Origin: an uncultured SAR86 cluster bacterium
GTDB lineage: Bacteria > Pseudomonadota > Gammaproteobacteria > Magnimaribacterales > D2472
NCBI GenBank assembly: GCA_938075575.1
Contig: CALJHI010000003.1
Location: 1-14,941 of the forward strand
Direction of reading: 5' to 3'
Length of the DNA stretch: 14,941 nt
Positions within the stretch are counted from its first letter, which is position 1; every line of letters begins with the position of its first letter. Below the pieces are notes generated by a model. The model ran no database searches, was not told the origin of the DNA, and worked only from the letters and a program-made list of their open reading frames with translations. Below, one piece after another: positions 6,377-14,166 of this stretch. A program made the translations under genes and the position numbers.

Positions 6377-6527
6377 TTTTGCATTTGACTCTTTTGATCA
6401 AATTATAAATATGGATGGCCATGGATTATATGTATGGTTGGTATTTTTGATATTTCTTATTTCAATTACAACATCTTTTATAGTTTTTAACTCACTAATA
6501 AAAAAATATAAATCCCAAATTAGATGA
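6369..6527 (+). CDS. ccmD: Haem exporter small subunit CcmD
   Basis: A 52-residue ORF between ccmC and ccmE, where ccmD always lies. It has the family hallmark GHGLYVWLVF (17-26): a short N-terminal stretch, then a single membrane helix (about 20-42) and a basic tail (KKYKSQIR). CcmD helps release holo-CcmE from the CcmABC complex. The start ATG (6369) overlaps the end of ccmC and the stop TGA (6525-6527) overlaps the ccmE ATG (6524), so the frame is fixed on both sides. Confidence 0.93.
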   Translation: MSNFAFDSFDQIINMDGHGLYVWLVFLIFLISITTSFIVFNSLIKKYKSQIR

Positions 6528-6922
6528 AACAACATAGAAAAAAGAGATTATTAAATATTCTTTTAATATCCTCACTCTCAGGAGCTGGCGTTTTAATGGT
6601 CTTGTATGCACTTAATACTAACCTTGATTATTTTTTCACTCCAAGTGAAATTATTTCAAAAGAACTACCAAAAAATAAAAGAGTGAAAGTCGGTGGAATG
6701 GTTTTAGAAGGCTCTGTTGAAAGAGATTCTTCAAATATAAAATTTGTAATAACTGATTACCAAGAATCTATTTCAGTTCAATATGCTGGAATAGTTCCTG
6801 ATCTATTTAAAGAAGGTAGCGGGGTGGTCGCATTGGGATATATAGATAAGAATGGCCTTAAGGCTGAAAAGATTCTTGCAAAGCATGATGAGAACTATAT
6901 GCCCCCAGCACTAAAAGATTAA
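6524..6922 (+). CDS. ccmE: Periplasmic haem chaperone CcmE
   Basis: 132 residues: a basic N-terminus, one membrane anchor (about 9-30) and a small periplasmic OB-fold domain. The C-terminal haem-binding motif KHDENYMPP is intact, with H121 as the covalent haem attachment site and Y125 as axial ligand. The C-terminal tail after MPP is very short (ALKD), while many CcmE proteins have a longer disordered tail. It carries haem from CcmC to the CcmF/H ligase. Overlaps ccmD by 4 nt and ccmF by one base (TAATG). Confidence 0.95.
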   Translation: MKQHRKKRLLNILLISSLSGAGVLMVLYALNTNLDYFFTPSEIISKELPKNKRVKVGGMVLEGSVERDSSNIKFVITDYQESISVQYAGIVPDLFKEGSGVVALGYIDKNGLKAEKILAKHDENYMPPALKD

Positions 6923-8817
6923 TGTTAGTTGAAATTTCACATTATCTTTCAATTCTCTCAACGGCAGTATTTTTACTTACATTTACTCTTGTAATAATTT
7001 TGGATTCCGCATCTCGACATTCAGAAATCTTAATCAGAAGATCATACTCTCATGGGTTTGTATTATTTTTAATATCTTTTCTAATATATGTATATCTTGC
7101 AATCACTGATAATTTTTCTGTAATTTATATATCTCAACATTCAAACTCACTGCTCCCCACCTTCTATAAAGTTGCCTCAATTTGGAGTGCTCATGAAGGA
7201 TCGATGTTTTTATGGATTCTATTTTTAAGTTTATGGGGATTCGCATTTAATTTATCTAAAGATAGTGAAACAAGAATCAAAAATATTAGTATAGGAATAA
7301 TCTCATTAATCATTGTAGGATTTCAACTTTTTCTTTTAATTACATCAAATCCATTTGAAACCAATTTACCGTATCCACCTTTAAATGGAGCAGATATTAA
7401 TCCTGTCTTACAAGACCCCGGATTAGTTATACATCCTCCTTTTCTATATTTAGGCTATGTTGGTTTTGTTATTCCTTTTTCTTATGGATTAGCTTTTTTA
7501 ATAAATAGTAATGAAAGTGTTAATTGGGAAAAGAAGACCAAGTCATGGTCAGTTTTTGCTTGGGTTTGCTTAACAATCGGAATTTGTCTTGGTTCCTGGT
7601 GGGCATACTATGAATTGGGTTGGGGTGGATATTGGTTTTGGGATCCTGTTGAGAATGTTGCACTCATGCCATGGTTGGCTGCCACAGCCTTTGTTCACTC
7701 TCTTAGCGTAGCATCTAAATCAAACACATTAAGGATTTGGACCTTGCTGTTATCAATAATAGTTTTTTCTTTGAGCCTATTCGGAGCTTTTATTGTTAGA
7801 TCAGGAATAATTGACAGCATTCACTCATTTGCAAATGATCCACAAAGAGGAATGTATCTCCTAGCCTTTATAGGGGCTATTTTATTCTTATCTTTATCCT
7901 TATTCTCAGCAAAAATAAATCTACTGACCGCACAAAATGAACTTAAATCACAATCTAAAGAATCTTTCATTTCTTTAAATAACATTTTTTTTGGAGTGCT
8001 TATCTTTTCAACGATGATGGGAATAACTTATCCGCTGATATATGAGTTAGCATACAATCAAAAAATTAGTGTTGGGGCTCCTTTTTATAATGCTATTTAT
8101 GCTCCTATAACAATTCTAGCTTCCATAATTCTTGTTATATCAATTGAATCTAGATGGGGAAGAGGATTTAAAGAAGCAAAAAAATATAATCAATTGTATG
8201 TCTCTATTTTAATTAGTGGATTAGCTACTCTTGCTCTGAGATATTTTAAGAGCGATATTTCGTTAATTATCCTTGCATCTTTCTTTGTTGGAATTCTCAT
8301 TATTTCAAGGTACCTAATTTTAATTAGCATCAACCTGCGCACAAATAAATATACAAACATCCAAAGCGCAATTGCTCACATGGGCCTTGGCTTATTAATT
8401 TTATCAATTTCTGCTAATTCTATATTTAGCTCTGAAAGAGTATTTAATATGAAACCAAATGAAACGAAAGATTATATGGGCGTCTCATTAACTTTTGATG
8501 AGCTCCAGCTAATAAATAATTCTAATCATGACTCTATTAGAGCTGCATTTAAAGTAACTGATATAAATGGAAGAATTTCTATGCTTTATCCTGAAAAAAG
8601 AAAATATTTCGCAAGAGGACAAATCACCTCAGAAACGGCTATCAAGATTACTCCAAAAAGAGATATTTATATAACCCTTGGCGACCAACTTGAGAACGGA
8701 AGCTGGGTAGTTAACCTTCAGCTAAATTACTTTATTAGATATATTTGGTTTTCAGCAATATTAATGGCTATATCTGGCTTAATAATTGTAGGGAAATCAT
8801 CCAGGGCAAGGTCATGA
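6922..8817 (+). CDS. ccmF: Cytochrome c haem lyase subunit CcmF
   Basis: 631 residues, close to the usual 640-660, with many membrane helices. The haem-handling motif WWAYYELGWGGYWFWDPVEN (226-245) is complete. Conserved histidines are seen at H171 (IHPPFLYLGYVG), H259 and H301 (HSFA), and the N-terminal WSAHEGSMFLW (88-98) is typical. The C-terminal soluble segment (about 510-600) faces the periplasm before the last helix. CcmF takes haem from CcmE and ligates it to apocytochrome c with CcmH and CcmI. ATG overlaps the ccmE stop; the stop overlaps the ccmG start (ATGA). Confidence 0.96.
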   Translation: MLVEISHYLSILSTAVFLLTFTLVIILDSASRHSEILIRRSYSHGFVLFLISFLIYVYLAITDNFSVIYISQHSNSLLPTFYKVASIWSAHEGSMFLWILFLSLWGFAFNLSKDSETRIKNISIGIISLIIVGFQLFLLITSNPFETNLPYPPLNGADINPVLQDPGLVIHPPFLYLGYVGFVIPFSYGLAFLINSNESVNWEKKTKSWSVFAWVCLTIGICLGSWWAYYELGWGGYWFWDPVENVALMPWLAATAFVHSLSVASKSNTLRIWTLLLSIIVFSLSLFGAFIVRSGIIDSIHSFANDPQRGMYLLAFIGAILFLSLSLFSAKINLLTAQNELKSQSKESFISLNNIFFGVLIFSTMMGITYPLIYELAYNQKISVGAPFYNAIYAPITILASIILVISIESRWGRGFKEAKKYNQLYVSILISGLATLALRYFKSDISLIILASFFVGILIISRYLILISINLRTNKYTNIQSAIAHMGLGLLILSISANSIFSSERVFNMKPNETKDYMGVSLTFDELQLINNSNHDSIRAAFKVTDINGRISMLYPEKRKYFARGQITSETAIKITPKRDIYITLGDQLENGSWVVNLQLNYFIRYIWFSAILMAISGLIIVGKSSRARS

Positions 8818-9338
8818 AGCATTTGTTAAGGCTATTAATTTTTATAATTCCTATTTGTATATTTTCATTCTTCTATGCCTATCTCTCTAAAGATAACTTT
8901 TATCCCGGCGCAGATTACAATAATTTTAATATTCCCTCATTTGAGCTAAATAATCTTTACGAGGAAAAGCCATTGACTAACAATGACTTAGAAGGCAACT
9001 ATATAATAAATGTTTGGGCAAGCTGGTGTATCACATGCCGAATTGAACATAGATTCCTCTCAAACCTATCTAATAAAGGTATTAGATTAATAGGACTGAA
9101 TTATAAAGATGACAGATCAGATGCAACTGAATGGCTTGAGAAATATGGAAATCCATATGAATTAATTATTCATGACTTTCAAGGAAGTCTTGCTCTTGAT
9201 ATGGGGGTCACAGGAGCGCCTGAAACCTTTTTAATATCCAATGGTGAAGTTCTTGTTCATTATAGGGGTGAAGTCAATGAGATGATTTGGGAAGATGTTT
9301 TTATCAGCATGATTCGTGAGAAAGGTATTGAGTTATGA
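8814..9338 (+). CDS. ccmG: Thiol:disulfide interchange protein CcmG (DsbE)
   Basis: 174 residues from ATG 8814, which overlaps the ccmF TGA; the open frame extends upstream inside ccmF but that part is not real. One N-terminal anchor (about 5-23) is followed by a periplasmic thioredoxin fold with the reducing motif WASWCITC (C72, C75), the family's following RIEH, and the cis-proline in GAPET (P136). CcmG keeps the CXXCH cysteines of apocytochrome c, or CcmH, reduced before haem attachment. ATGA overlap with ccmH. Confidence 0.93.
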   Translation: MKHLLRLLIFIIPICIFSFFYAYLSKDNFYPGADYNNFNIPSFELNNLYEEKPLTNNDLEGNYIINVWASWCITCRIEHRFLSNLSNKGIRLIGLNYKDDRSDATEWLEKYGNPYELIIHDFQGSLALDMGVTGAPETFLISNGEVLVHYRGEVNEMIWEDVFISMIREKGIEL

Positions 9339-9709
9339 GTAAGTATTTTTTTATTTTCTTTTGTTTTTTTAGCCTTCAACTTTTACCAGACTCTTATTAT
9401 GAGTTTGAAAATATTGAGGATGAGAAAAGGTTTTTTAATTTAATCAAAGAAATCAGATGTCCCAAGTGCACAAGTGGTTCTTTAGCAAGCTCTAACGCAC
9501 CTGTATCTGAAGATCTTAAAAAAGTAATTTCAGAAATGATAGAGGAAAATAAATCTGATGCGGAGATTAAAGCTTTTATAGCAAATCGTTTTGGCAAAGA
9601 CACCCTTTACGATACTCCTATTGAACCAAATACATATATGCTTTGGTACTCTCCTTTTATATTTTTACTCATATGCCTATCAGTTTTTATTTTTAGAAAA
9701 AAAATATAA
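9335..9709 (+). CDS. ccmH: Cytochrome c maturation thiol protein CcmH
   Basis: 124 residues: signal sequence or anchor (about 3-17), a three-helix periplasmic domain with the redox motif IRCPKC (C42, C45), the conserved SSNAPVSEDLKKVISEMI segment and AFIANRFGKDTLYDTP, then a C-terminal membrane helix (about 105-121) ending in RKKI. This matches the short form of CcmH (CycL type), with the CcmI part encoded separately. It presents reduced apocytochrome to CcmF. ATGA overlap with ccmG, one-base overlap (TAATG) with the next gene. Confidence 0.93.
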   Translation: MSKYFFIFFCFFSLQLLPDSYYEFENIEDEKRFFNLIKEIRCPKCTSGSLASSNAPVSEDLKKVISEMIEENKSDAEIKAFIANRFGKDTLYDTPIEPNTYMLWYSPFIFLLICLSVFIFRKKI

Positions 9710-10488
9710 TGATTTTTTATATTTTATTAACAGTTTTTGCGTTTATACCCTTTGGAGCCTATCTTCTTGCCCAAAGAACACAAAATAAAGGGCTTGTGCT
9801 GGGGTTTGCATTTTTTTATTTATTAGGGAGTCTTTATATATTCACTGGTAATTTTTATAAGTTTAATCCTTATGCATTAATTGAAGTTAATAAAAAGATA
9901 ATATCTAAAATAAACAATGATGAGATTATAGATATTAGTCTTTACTCTAAATTAGACCAATATTCAAAGGAAGACATATCCAAACTTTGGGCTCAATCAT
10001 ATCTAGTTGATGCTCTCGAAAAGAAACATTTTCAGTCTGCTGAAAGCATAATCTCTATAGCTGAAAGCTTATATACAGAGCCAGATGAAAAATTAGTATT
10101 TTATTCAATGTACACTCTTTTAAGAGATACAAGATTTCCAGAATTTTCAGCAGCTTCATTTGTTATCTCATCCACACACCCCAATGAGTGTGTTGAGACT
10201 GAAGTGCAAGTTCAACTTCAAATCATCGATGGTCCCGGAGTTCCAATAGCTGAGAAAGTATTTAACAATGTTAACGAGTTTTCTTTATCTAATGCAGACT
10301 CTTTAATACCTGGTTTTGATATAGCTTCAGCCTTACTAAATAATGAATCAGTAGAGGTTTTTATCAACCTTAACTGTGCCCTTAGCAACGAGAACTATTC
10401 ATTTAATTCTGTATTTATTTTTGATCCAAATAACCCTATAAATTCTTATAAAATTAACCAAAATCAATGGTCTAAAACTAAACAATAG
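9709..10488 (+). CDS. ccmI: Probable short, divergent CcmI (apocytochrome c chaperone)
   Basis: 259 residues, against about 400 for typical CcmI. Two membrane helices lie at 2-20 and 28-47 with a basic loop between them (QRTQNKG), as in CcmI-1. A helical stretch (about 85-145) could hold one or two TPR-like hairpins, but I see no clear TPR consensus. The C-terminal part (155-245) is beta-rich, with GPGVPIAEKVFNN and FNSVFIFDP resembling the CcmI-2 periplasmic domain (P-x-PLA-x-K and a terminal strand). Position after ccmH is the ccmI position, and the overlap with ccmH couples them. Assignment rests mostly on position and topology. It would hold the C-terminal helix of apocytochrome c near CcmFH. 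Confidence 0.65.
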   Translation: MIFYILLTVFAFIPFGAYLLAQRTQNKGLVLGFAFFYLLGSLYIFTGNFYKFNPYALIEVNKKIISKINNDEIIDISLYSKLDQYSKEDISKLWAQSYLVDALEKKHFQSAESIISIAESLYTEPDEKLVFYSMYTLLRDTRFPEFSAASFVISSTHPNECVETEVQVQLQIIDGPGVPIAEKVFNNVNEFSLSNADSLIPGFDIASALLNNESVEVFINLNCALSNENYSFNSVFIFDPNNPINSYKINQNQWSKTKQ

Positions 10489-10500
10489 TTTAATATAAGT

Positions 10501-10514
10501 AGTTGTTAACAACT
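10501..10514. repeat. 14-bp palindrome before smc
   Basis: AGTTGTTAACAACT is a perfect 14-bp palindrome in the 33-nt gap between ccmI and smc, 7 nt before the smc ATG. A weak TATAAG lies just upstream (10494-10499). It could be an operator or a small hairpin affecting smc translation. It has no T run and no GC stem, so it is not a terminator. The function is unknown. Confidence 0.35.
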
Positions 10515-10521
10515 TATCAAA

Positions 10522-13509
10522 ATGCAGCTTAAACACATTAAACTAGCGGGTTTCAAGAGCTTTGTAGATCCTACAAAAATAGCCTTTCCTACAAACTTAG
10601 TTGGTGTGGTTGGTCCTAATGGCTGTGGAAAATCAAACGTCATTGATGCTGTTAGATGGGTGCTTGGTGAGCTGTCTGCTAAAAATCTTCGTGGTGAGTC
10701 AATGGTGGATGTAATCTTTAATGGAACAGACTCGAGGAAGCCTTCTGGTCAATGCAGTATTGAGCTACTTTTTGATAACAACAGTGGAAAAATCGGTGGT
10801 GAATATGCTTCTTTTAATGAGATTTCAATTAAAAGAGTAATGACTCGCGATGCTCAATCTAATTATTTCATAAACAATACAAAGTGTAGGCGAAAAGATG
10901 TACAAGACATATTCCTTGGCACAGGACTTGGCCCGAGCTCTTACGCAATAATTGAACAAGGAATGGTTAGCAAGTTGGTAAGTGCAAAGCCAGAAGAATT
11001 AAGAACCCATATCGAAGAGGCTGCCGGAGTATCAAAATATAGAGAGCGAAGAAGAGAGACTGAATCTAGAATCAAAAAAACAAAAGAAAACCTTTCAAGA
11101 GTAAAAGATATTAGAGATGAAATTGCTCGACTGATAAAAAGACTTGAAAATCAAGCGAATGCAGCTGAAAGATACAATGCTCTTAAAGAGAAAGAGGTAG
11201 AGAATAAATTTGATACAGCTATTTTATTATCACTTCAAGCTAAGAATAGTAGAGATAAGTTCCAAAAAGAATTAGATGCTTTTAAAAGAGACCTGCTTAT
11301 TAAAGAGGCAGAAGTAGAAACAAAACAATCTCAAATCGACGACTTTAGAACGCAAAATGAATCTGTTGTAAATGCTTATGAAAATGCCCAAAAGAGCTTT
11401 TATTCTATTGGCGCAGATATAGCTAAATATGAAGCGAACCTAAAAAATATAAATAGAGACGAAATAAATAACAAAGCCAGCTTAGAGAAAGCTAAAAATA
11501 ACTATGAGGAAGCATCGAAAAAACAAGCTGCTTTTAAAGATTTAAGTCCAAAAGAAAAAGAGTTGAAATTAAATATATCTATCATCAAAGCTTTTGATGC
11601 TATGAAAAATAAAGAAGATATTGACTCACAACTTAAACCTCTCTTAGTTAAAAATACTGAATTGAGTGAAAAAATTAACTCCTATAATTCTAAAATCAAC
11701 TCAGTAAAAGAAGAAAATTTATCTTTAACCAATCAGCTAGAAGAGTCACAAAAGTTAACTTTTTCATTAGATGCAAGCATTAATAACTTAAAAAATAATA
11801 TTCAAAAACTACAATCTCTAGAGGATAAGACTAGATCCGATTTAGATATAGCTAAGCTTAATTATGAGGATGCCCTAAAAAAAGAAGAGAGCATGGAAAA
11901 TTTAAGTCCAAAACAAAAAGCTTTTGCAGTGCTGGATAATATTATTAATCTACTAGGCGAATATAATTTTACAAAAGGCGGTATTCAGGATAAGGCAACT
12001 CAATTAAAAGAACTCTTGGGAGATATTCTTCAAATAGCTTCAGCTCAATCAAAATCATTAACAGATCAGCTATTAAAAAGACAAAACGAACTGAAGCTTT
12101 TACTTGAATCAACTGCAGAGGATCATAAAAAAACAGTAAACGAATTATCCAACCTTAAGACTAAAAAAGAAAAATCAGATTTAGAGCTGGAAAGTCTTAA
12201 AGAGAATAAAAAACAAGTTGATCTAAAAATTAGTGCCATAGAGGAAAAAAAATTCCTTAAGGATAGTGAATTAAAGTTGATTAACGATGAGATAAATAAA
12301 TTTAATCTTGAATTACGAACATATGAAATTAACCTCGAAAATGCATTAAATAGTCTTTCAAGAGCTGGTATCAGCATTTCTGATTTAAGTGCTAGTGATT
12401 ACCATGGTATGGATCTTGATTTGCTTGAAAACTCATTAGGTGAAGTTCAGGAAAATATATCTAAATTGGGGAATATAAACTTTACTTCACCAGAAGAATA
12501 TCAAGAAAGACAATCTGAGTTACAGAATCTAATTGATGAGGGCGAAAAAGAAAGATCTTCTATTGAATCCATAATGTCAGAATTAGTCCAAAGAAGTTCA
12601 GAAGCTGAAAAGATTCTTTTAGATATCAGACAAAAACAATCTCATTTTAATGAAAATCTTAGAAACCTTGAGAGCAAGAAGCAACTTGCAGAGATTGATG
12701 TGAAAAAGATTGCAGATAAGATTACAGACACAAGATTAGAGCTAAAAACATATGAAATAAATCTTGAAAATGCTAATGAACAAATTAAAGAATCTGGTTT
12801 AAAGGTTGATGATATTGATTATGAAAAGTACAAGGAAATGGATTTATCTAAACTTCAAGATGATCTAGCTGGCATTCAAGCAAAGATTATTAGACTAGGA
12901 GCAATCAATTTAGCTGCCCCAGATGAAATAGCTGAGGAGTCAAAAAGAAAAGAAGAACTCGATGTTCAATATGAGGATCTTACTAATGCATTAGAAAAAC
13001 TTTCATCAGCTATAAAGAAAATTGATAACGAAACTAAATCAATGTTCCAAAATAGTTTTGATGCTGTTAATGCAAGAATAAAAGAAGTTTTTCCTAAATT
13101 ATTTGGAGGAGGCTTTGCTGAACTTACATTAACTGATGATGATCCTTTAAATGCAGGTGTTGTATTGATGGCAAGACCACCAGGTAAGAAGAATTCTTCG
13201 ATTTCACAGCTCTCCGGAGGTGAGAAGGCCTTAACAGCTTTATCTCTAGTGTTCTCAATATTTGAATTAAATCCAGCCCCATTTTGCATGCTAGATGAAG
13301 TGGATGCGCCCCTAGATGATCTTAATACAATGAGATTTATTAATATGGTCGAAGAGATGTCCAAGGATGTTCAGTTTATTTTTATCACTCATAATAAAGT
13401 GTCAATGGAGAAAAGTGATCACCTTATGGGCGTAACGATGCAGGAACCAGGGGTCTCTAGATTAGTTACAGTTGATATGAATCAAGCTCTTGAGTTTGTA
13501 GAAACTTAG
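10522..13509 (+). CDS. smc: Chromosome segregation/condensin ATPase Smc, short form without a recognisable hinge
   Basis: 995 residues, against about 1,150-1,190 for bacterial Smc. The N-terminal head (1-170) has the family start LAGFKSF, Walker A GPNGCGKSN (31-39), DAVRWVLGE and IIEQGMVSKLV followed by EEAAGVSKY. Then come charged, heptad-like coiled-coil arms (171-475 and 510-840) and the C-terminal head with LGAINLAAPDE (792-802), FPKLFGGGFAEL, signature LSGGEKALTAL (897-907), Walker B FCMLDEVDA (921-929) and H957. The normal hinge of about 150-190 residues is missing: between the arms only a glycine-containing turn (477-510, with GEYNFTKGG) is seen. Both arms carry an internal duplication. 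The ATPase parts look fully functional. Smc with ScpA/ScpB (not in the window) compacts and segregates the chromosome. It is 33 nt after ccmI and 1 nt before zipA. Confidence 0.93.
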   Translation: MQLKHIKLAGFKSFVDPTKIAFPTNLVGVVGPNGCGKSNVIDAVRWVLGELSAKNLRGESMVDVIFNGTDSRKPSGQCSIELLFDNNSGKIGGEYASFNEISIKRVMTRDAQSNYFINNTKCRRKDVQDIFLGTGLGPSSYAIIEQGMVSKLVSAKPEELRTHIEEAAGVSKYRERRRETESRIKKTKENLSRVKDIRDEIARLIKRLENQANAAERYNALKEKEVENKFDTAILLSLQAKNSRDKFQKELDAFKRDLLIKEAEVETKQSQIDDFRTQNESVVNAYENAQKSFYSIGADIAKYEANLKNINRDEINNKASLEKAKNNYEEASKKQAAFKDLSPKEKELKLNISIIKAFDAMKNKEDIDSQLKPLLVKNTELSEKINSYNSKINSVKEENLSLTNQLEESQKLTFSLDASINNLKNNIQKLQSLEDKTRSDLDIAKLNYEDALKKEESMENLSPKQKAFAVLDNIINLLGEYNFTKGGIQDKATQLKELLGDILQIASAQSKSLTDQLLKRQNELKLLLESTAEDHKKTVNELSNLKTKKEKSDLELESLKENKKQVDLKISAIEEKKFLKDSELKLINDEINKFNLELRTYEINLENALNSLSRAGISISDLSASDYHGMDLDLLENSLGEVQENISKLGNINFTSPEEYQERQSELQNLIDEGEKERSSIESIMSELVQRSSEAEKILLDIRQKQSHFNENLRNLESKKQLAEIDVKKIADKITDTRLELKTYEINLENANEQIKESGLKVDDIDYEKYKEMDLSKLQDDLAGIQAKIIRLGAINLAAPDEIAEESKRKEELDVQYEDLTNALEKLSSAIKKIDNETKSMFQNSFDAVNARIKEVFPKLFGGGFAELTLTDDDPLNAGVVLMARPPGKKNSSISQLSGGEKALTALSLVFSIFELNPAPFCMLDEVDAPLDDLNTMRFINMVEEMSKDVQFIFITHNKVSMEKSDHLMGVTMQEPGVSRLVTVDMNQALEFVET
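11482..11949 (+). repeat. Internal duplication in the N-terminal arm of Smc
   Basis: Smc residues 321-356 and 441-476 align without gaps at an offset of 120 residues. Shared residues include NYE-(E/D)-A-x-KK and LSPK-(E/Q)-K; by eye 14 of 26 residues are identical between 321-346 and 441-466. The DNA copies (11482-11589 and 11842-11949) have diverged, so the duplication is old. LSPK(E/Q)K probably breaks the coiled coil in each copy. Confidence 0.65.
12307..13020 (+). repeat. Internal duplication in the C-terminal arm of Smc
   Basis: Smc residues 596-690 and 739-833 align without gaps at a constant offset of 143 residues. TYEINLENA is identical in both copies, and G, MDL and LGxIN also match; by eye about 28 of 65 residues are identical over 596-660. 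The second copy contains the conserved head-proximal motif LGAINLAAPDE of all Smc proteins, so the first copy (LGNINFTSPEE) is the extra one. Confidence 0.8.
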
Positions 13510-13510
13510 A

Positions 13511-14158
13511 ATGCAAAATAATACTGAAATATATTTAATTGGTTTAACAGTCTTAGTATTCTTGATAGCTGTTTTCTTTGTAATAAAAAAAATCTCATCT
13601 AATGGTGAGCTAAAGGTAAAAATAGAGCCTGTGATTGATGGTCAGCACCATGAAGATGATCTTGATGGTGAAAACATTATTGCTAAATCTCAAAAATCTT
13701 TTAATTTTGATGTTAGTGAAGACTTGAGTGATGATGAAGAAGAGGGGGATCATGAATTAGCAATTCTAAATTTAATCTCTGTGGATAAAAGTAAATTTGA
13801 TATTGATCAATTATTTGGATTTATGGAAAATTGTAATGCCCAACTAAGACATGGTTTTTTTGTTCTTAAAAACCCTCAAGGAAATGAATTATTTCGTGTA
13901 GCAAATGCATTATCACCTGGAACATTTGAAGAGGATTCAGATACCTTTGCAATAGTGGTTGCAACAAACCTTAGTTTATCTGACGATCCACTTCAAACCT
14001 TTAGAGAAATGTTAAATTTTTCATATAGTTTTTCTGAAAAGTTTTATGCAAATATTTGTGATGAAGAAAGAGCTCCAATTACCAAGCAAATGATTTCTCA
14101 CATTGAATCAAAAGCACAAGAAATTATGAGATTAAAGCAGCTTAAAAATATAAGCTAG
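13511..14158 (+). CDS. zipA: Cell division protein ZipA
   Basis: 215 residues, shorter than E. coli ZipA (328). The N-terminal membrane anchor is at 7-26, followed by a basic KK and then a short, strongly acidic linker (about 40-80, with DLSDDEEEGD) instead of the long Pro/Gln-rich linker of enterobacteria. The C-terminal FtsZ-binding domain (80-210) matches ZipA in HELAILNLIS, FGFMENCNAQLRHGFFVL, SPGTF and the final helix. ZipA tethers FtsZ to the inner membrane and stabilises the Z-ring. The gene lies between smc and ligA, the standard order in gammaproteobacteria such as Pseudomonas, which supports the call despite low sequence conservation. ATG follows the smc stop by 1 nt. Confidence 0.87.
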   Translation: MQNNTEIYLIGLTVLVFLIAVFFVIKKISSNGELKVKIEPVIDGQHHEDDLDGENIIAKSQKSFNFDVSEDLSDDEEEGDHELAILNLISVDKSKFDIDQLFGFMENCNAQLRHGFFVLKNPQGNELFRVANALSPGTFEEDSDTFAIVVATNLSLSDDPLQTFREMLNFSYSFSEKFYANICDEERAPITKQMISHIESKAQEIMRLKQLKNIS

Positions 14159-14162
14159 GTGA
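14157..14162 (+). promoter_or_regulatory. Shine-Dalgarno of ligA inside the zipA stop
   Basis: AGGTGA overlaps the last two bases of the zipA TAG (14156-14158) and lies 4 nt before a TTG codon at 14167. It supports TTG as the ligA start. Confidence 0.55.
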
Positions 14163-14166
14163 AATA

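Noticed and set aside
8745..8813. N-terminal extension of ccmG into ccmF
   Set aside because: It lies inside the last helix of CcmF; ATG 8814 with ATGA overlap gives a normal CcmG.
10495..10517. Inverted repeat before smc as an intrinsic terminator of the ccm operon
   Set aside because: The stem is AT-rich, several pairings compete, and no T run follows.
12966..13364. Minus-strand 132-codon ORF inside smc
   Set aside because: Antisense to the Smc C-terminal head, no family features.
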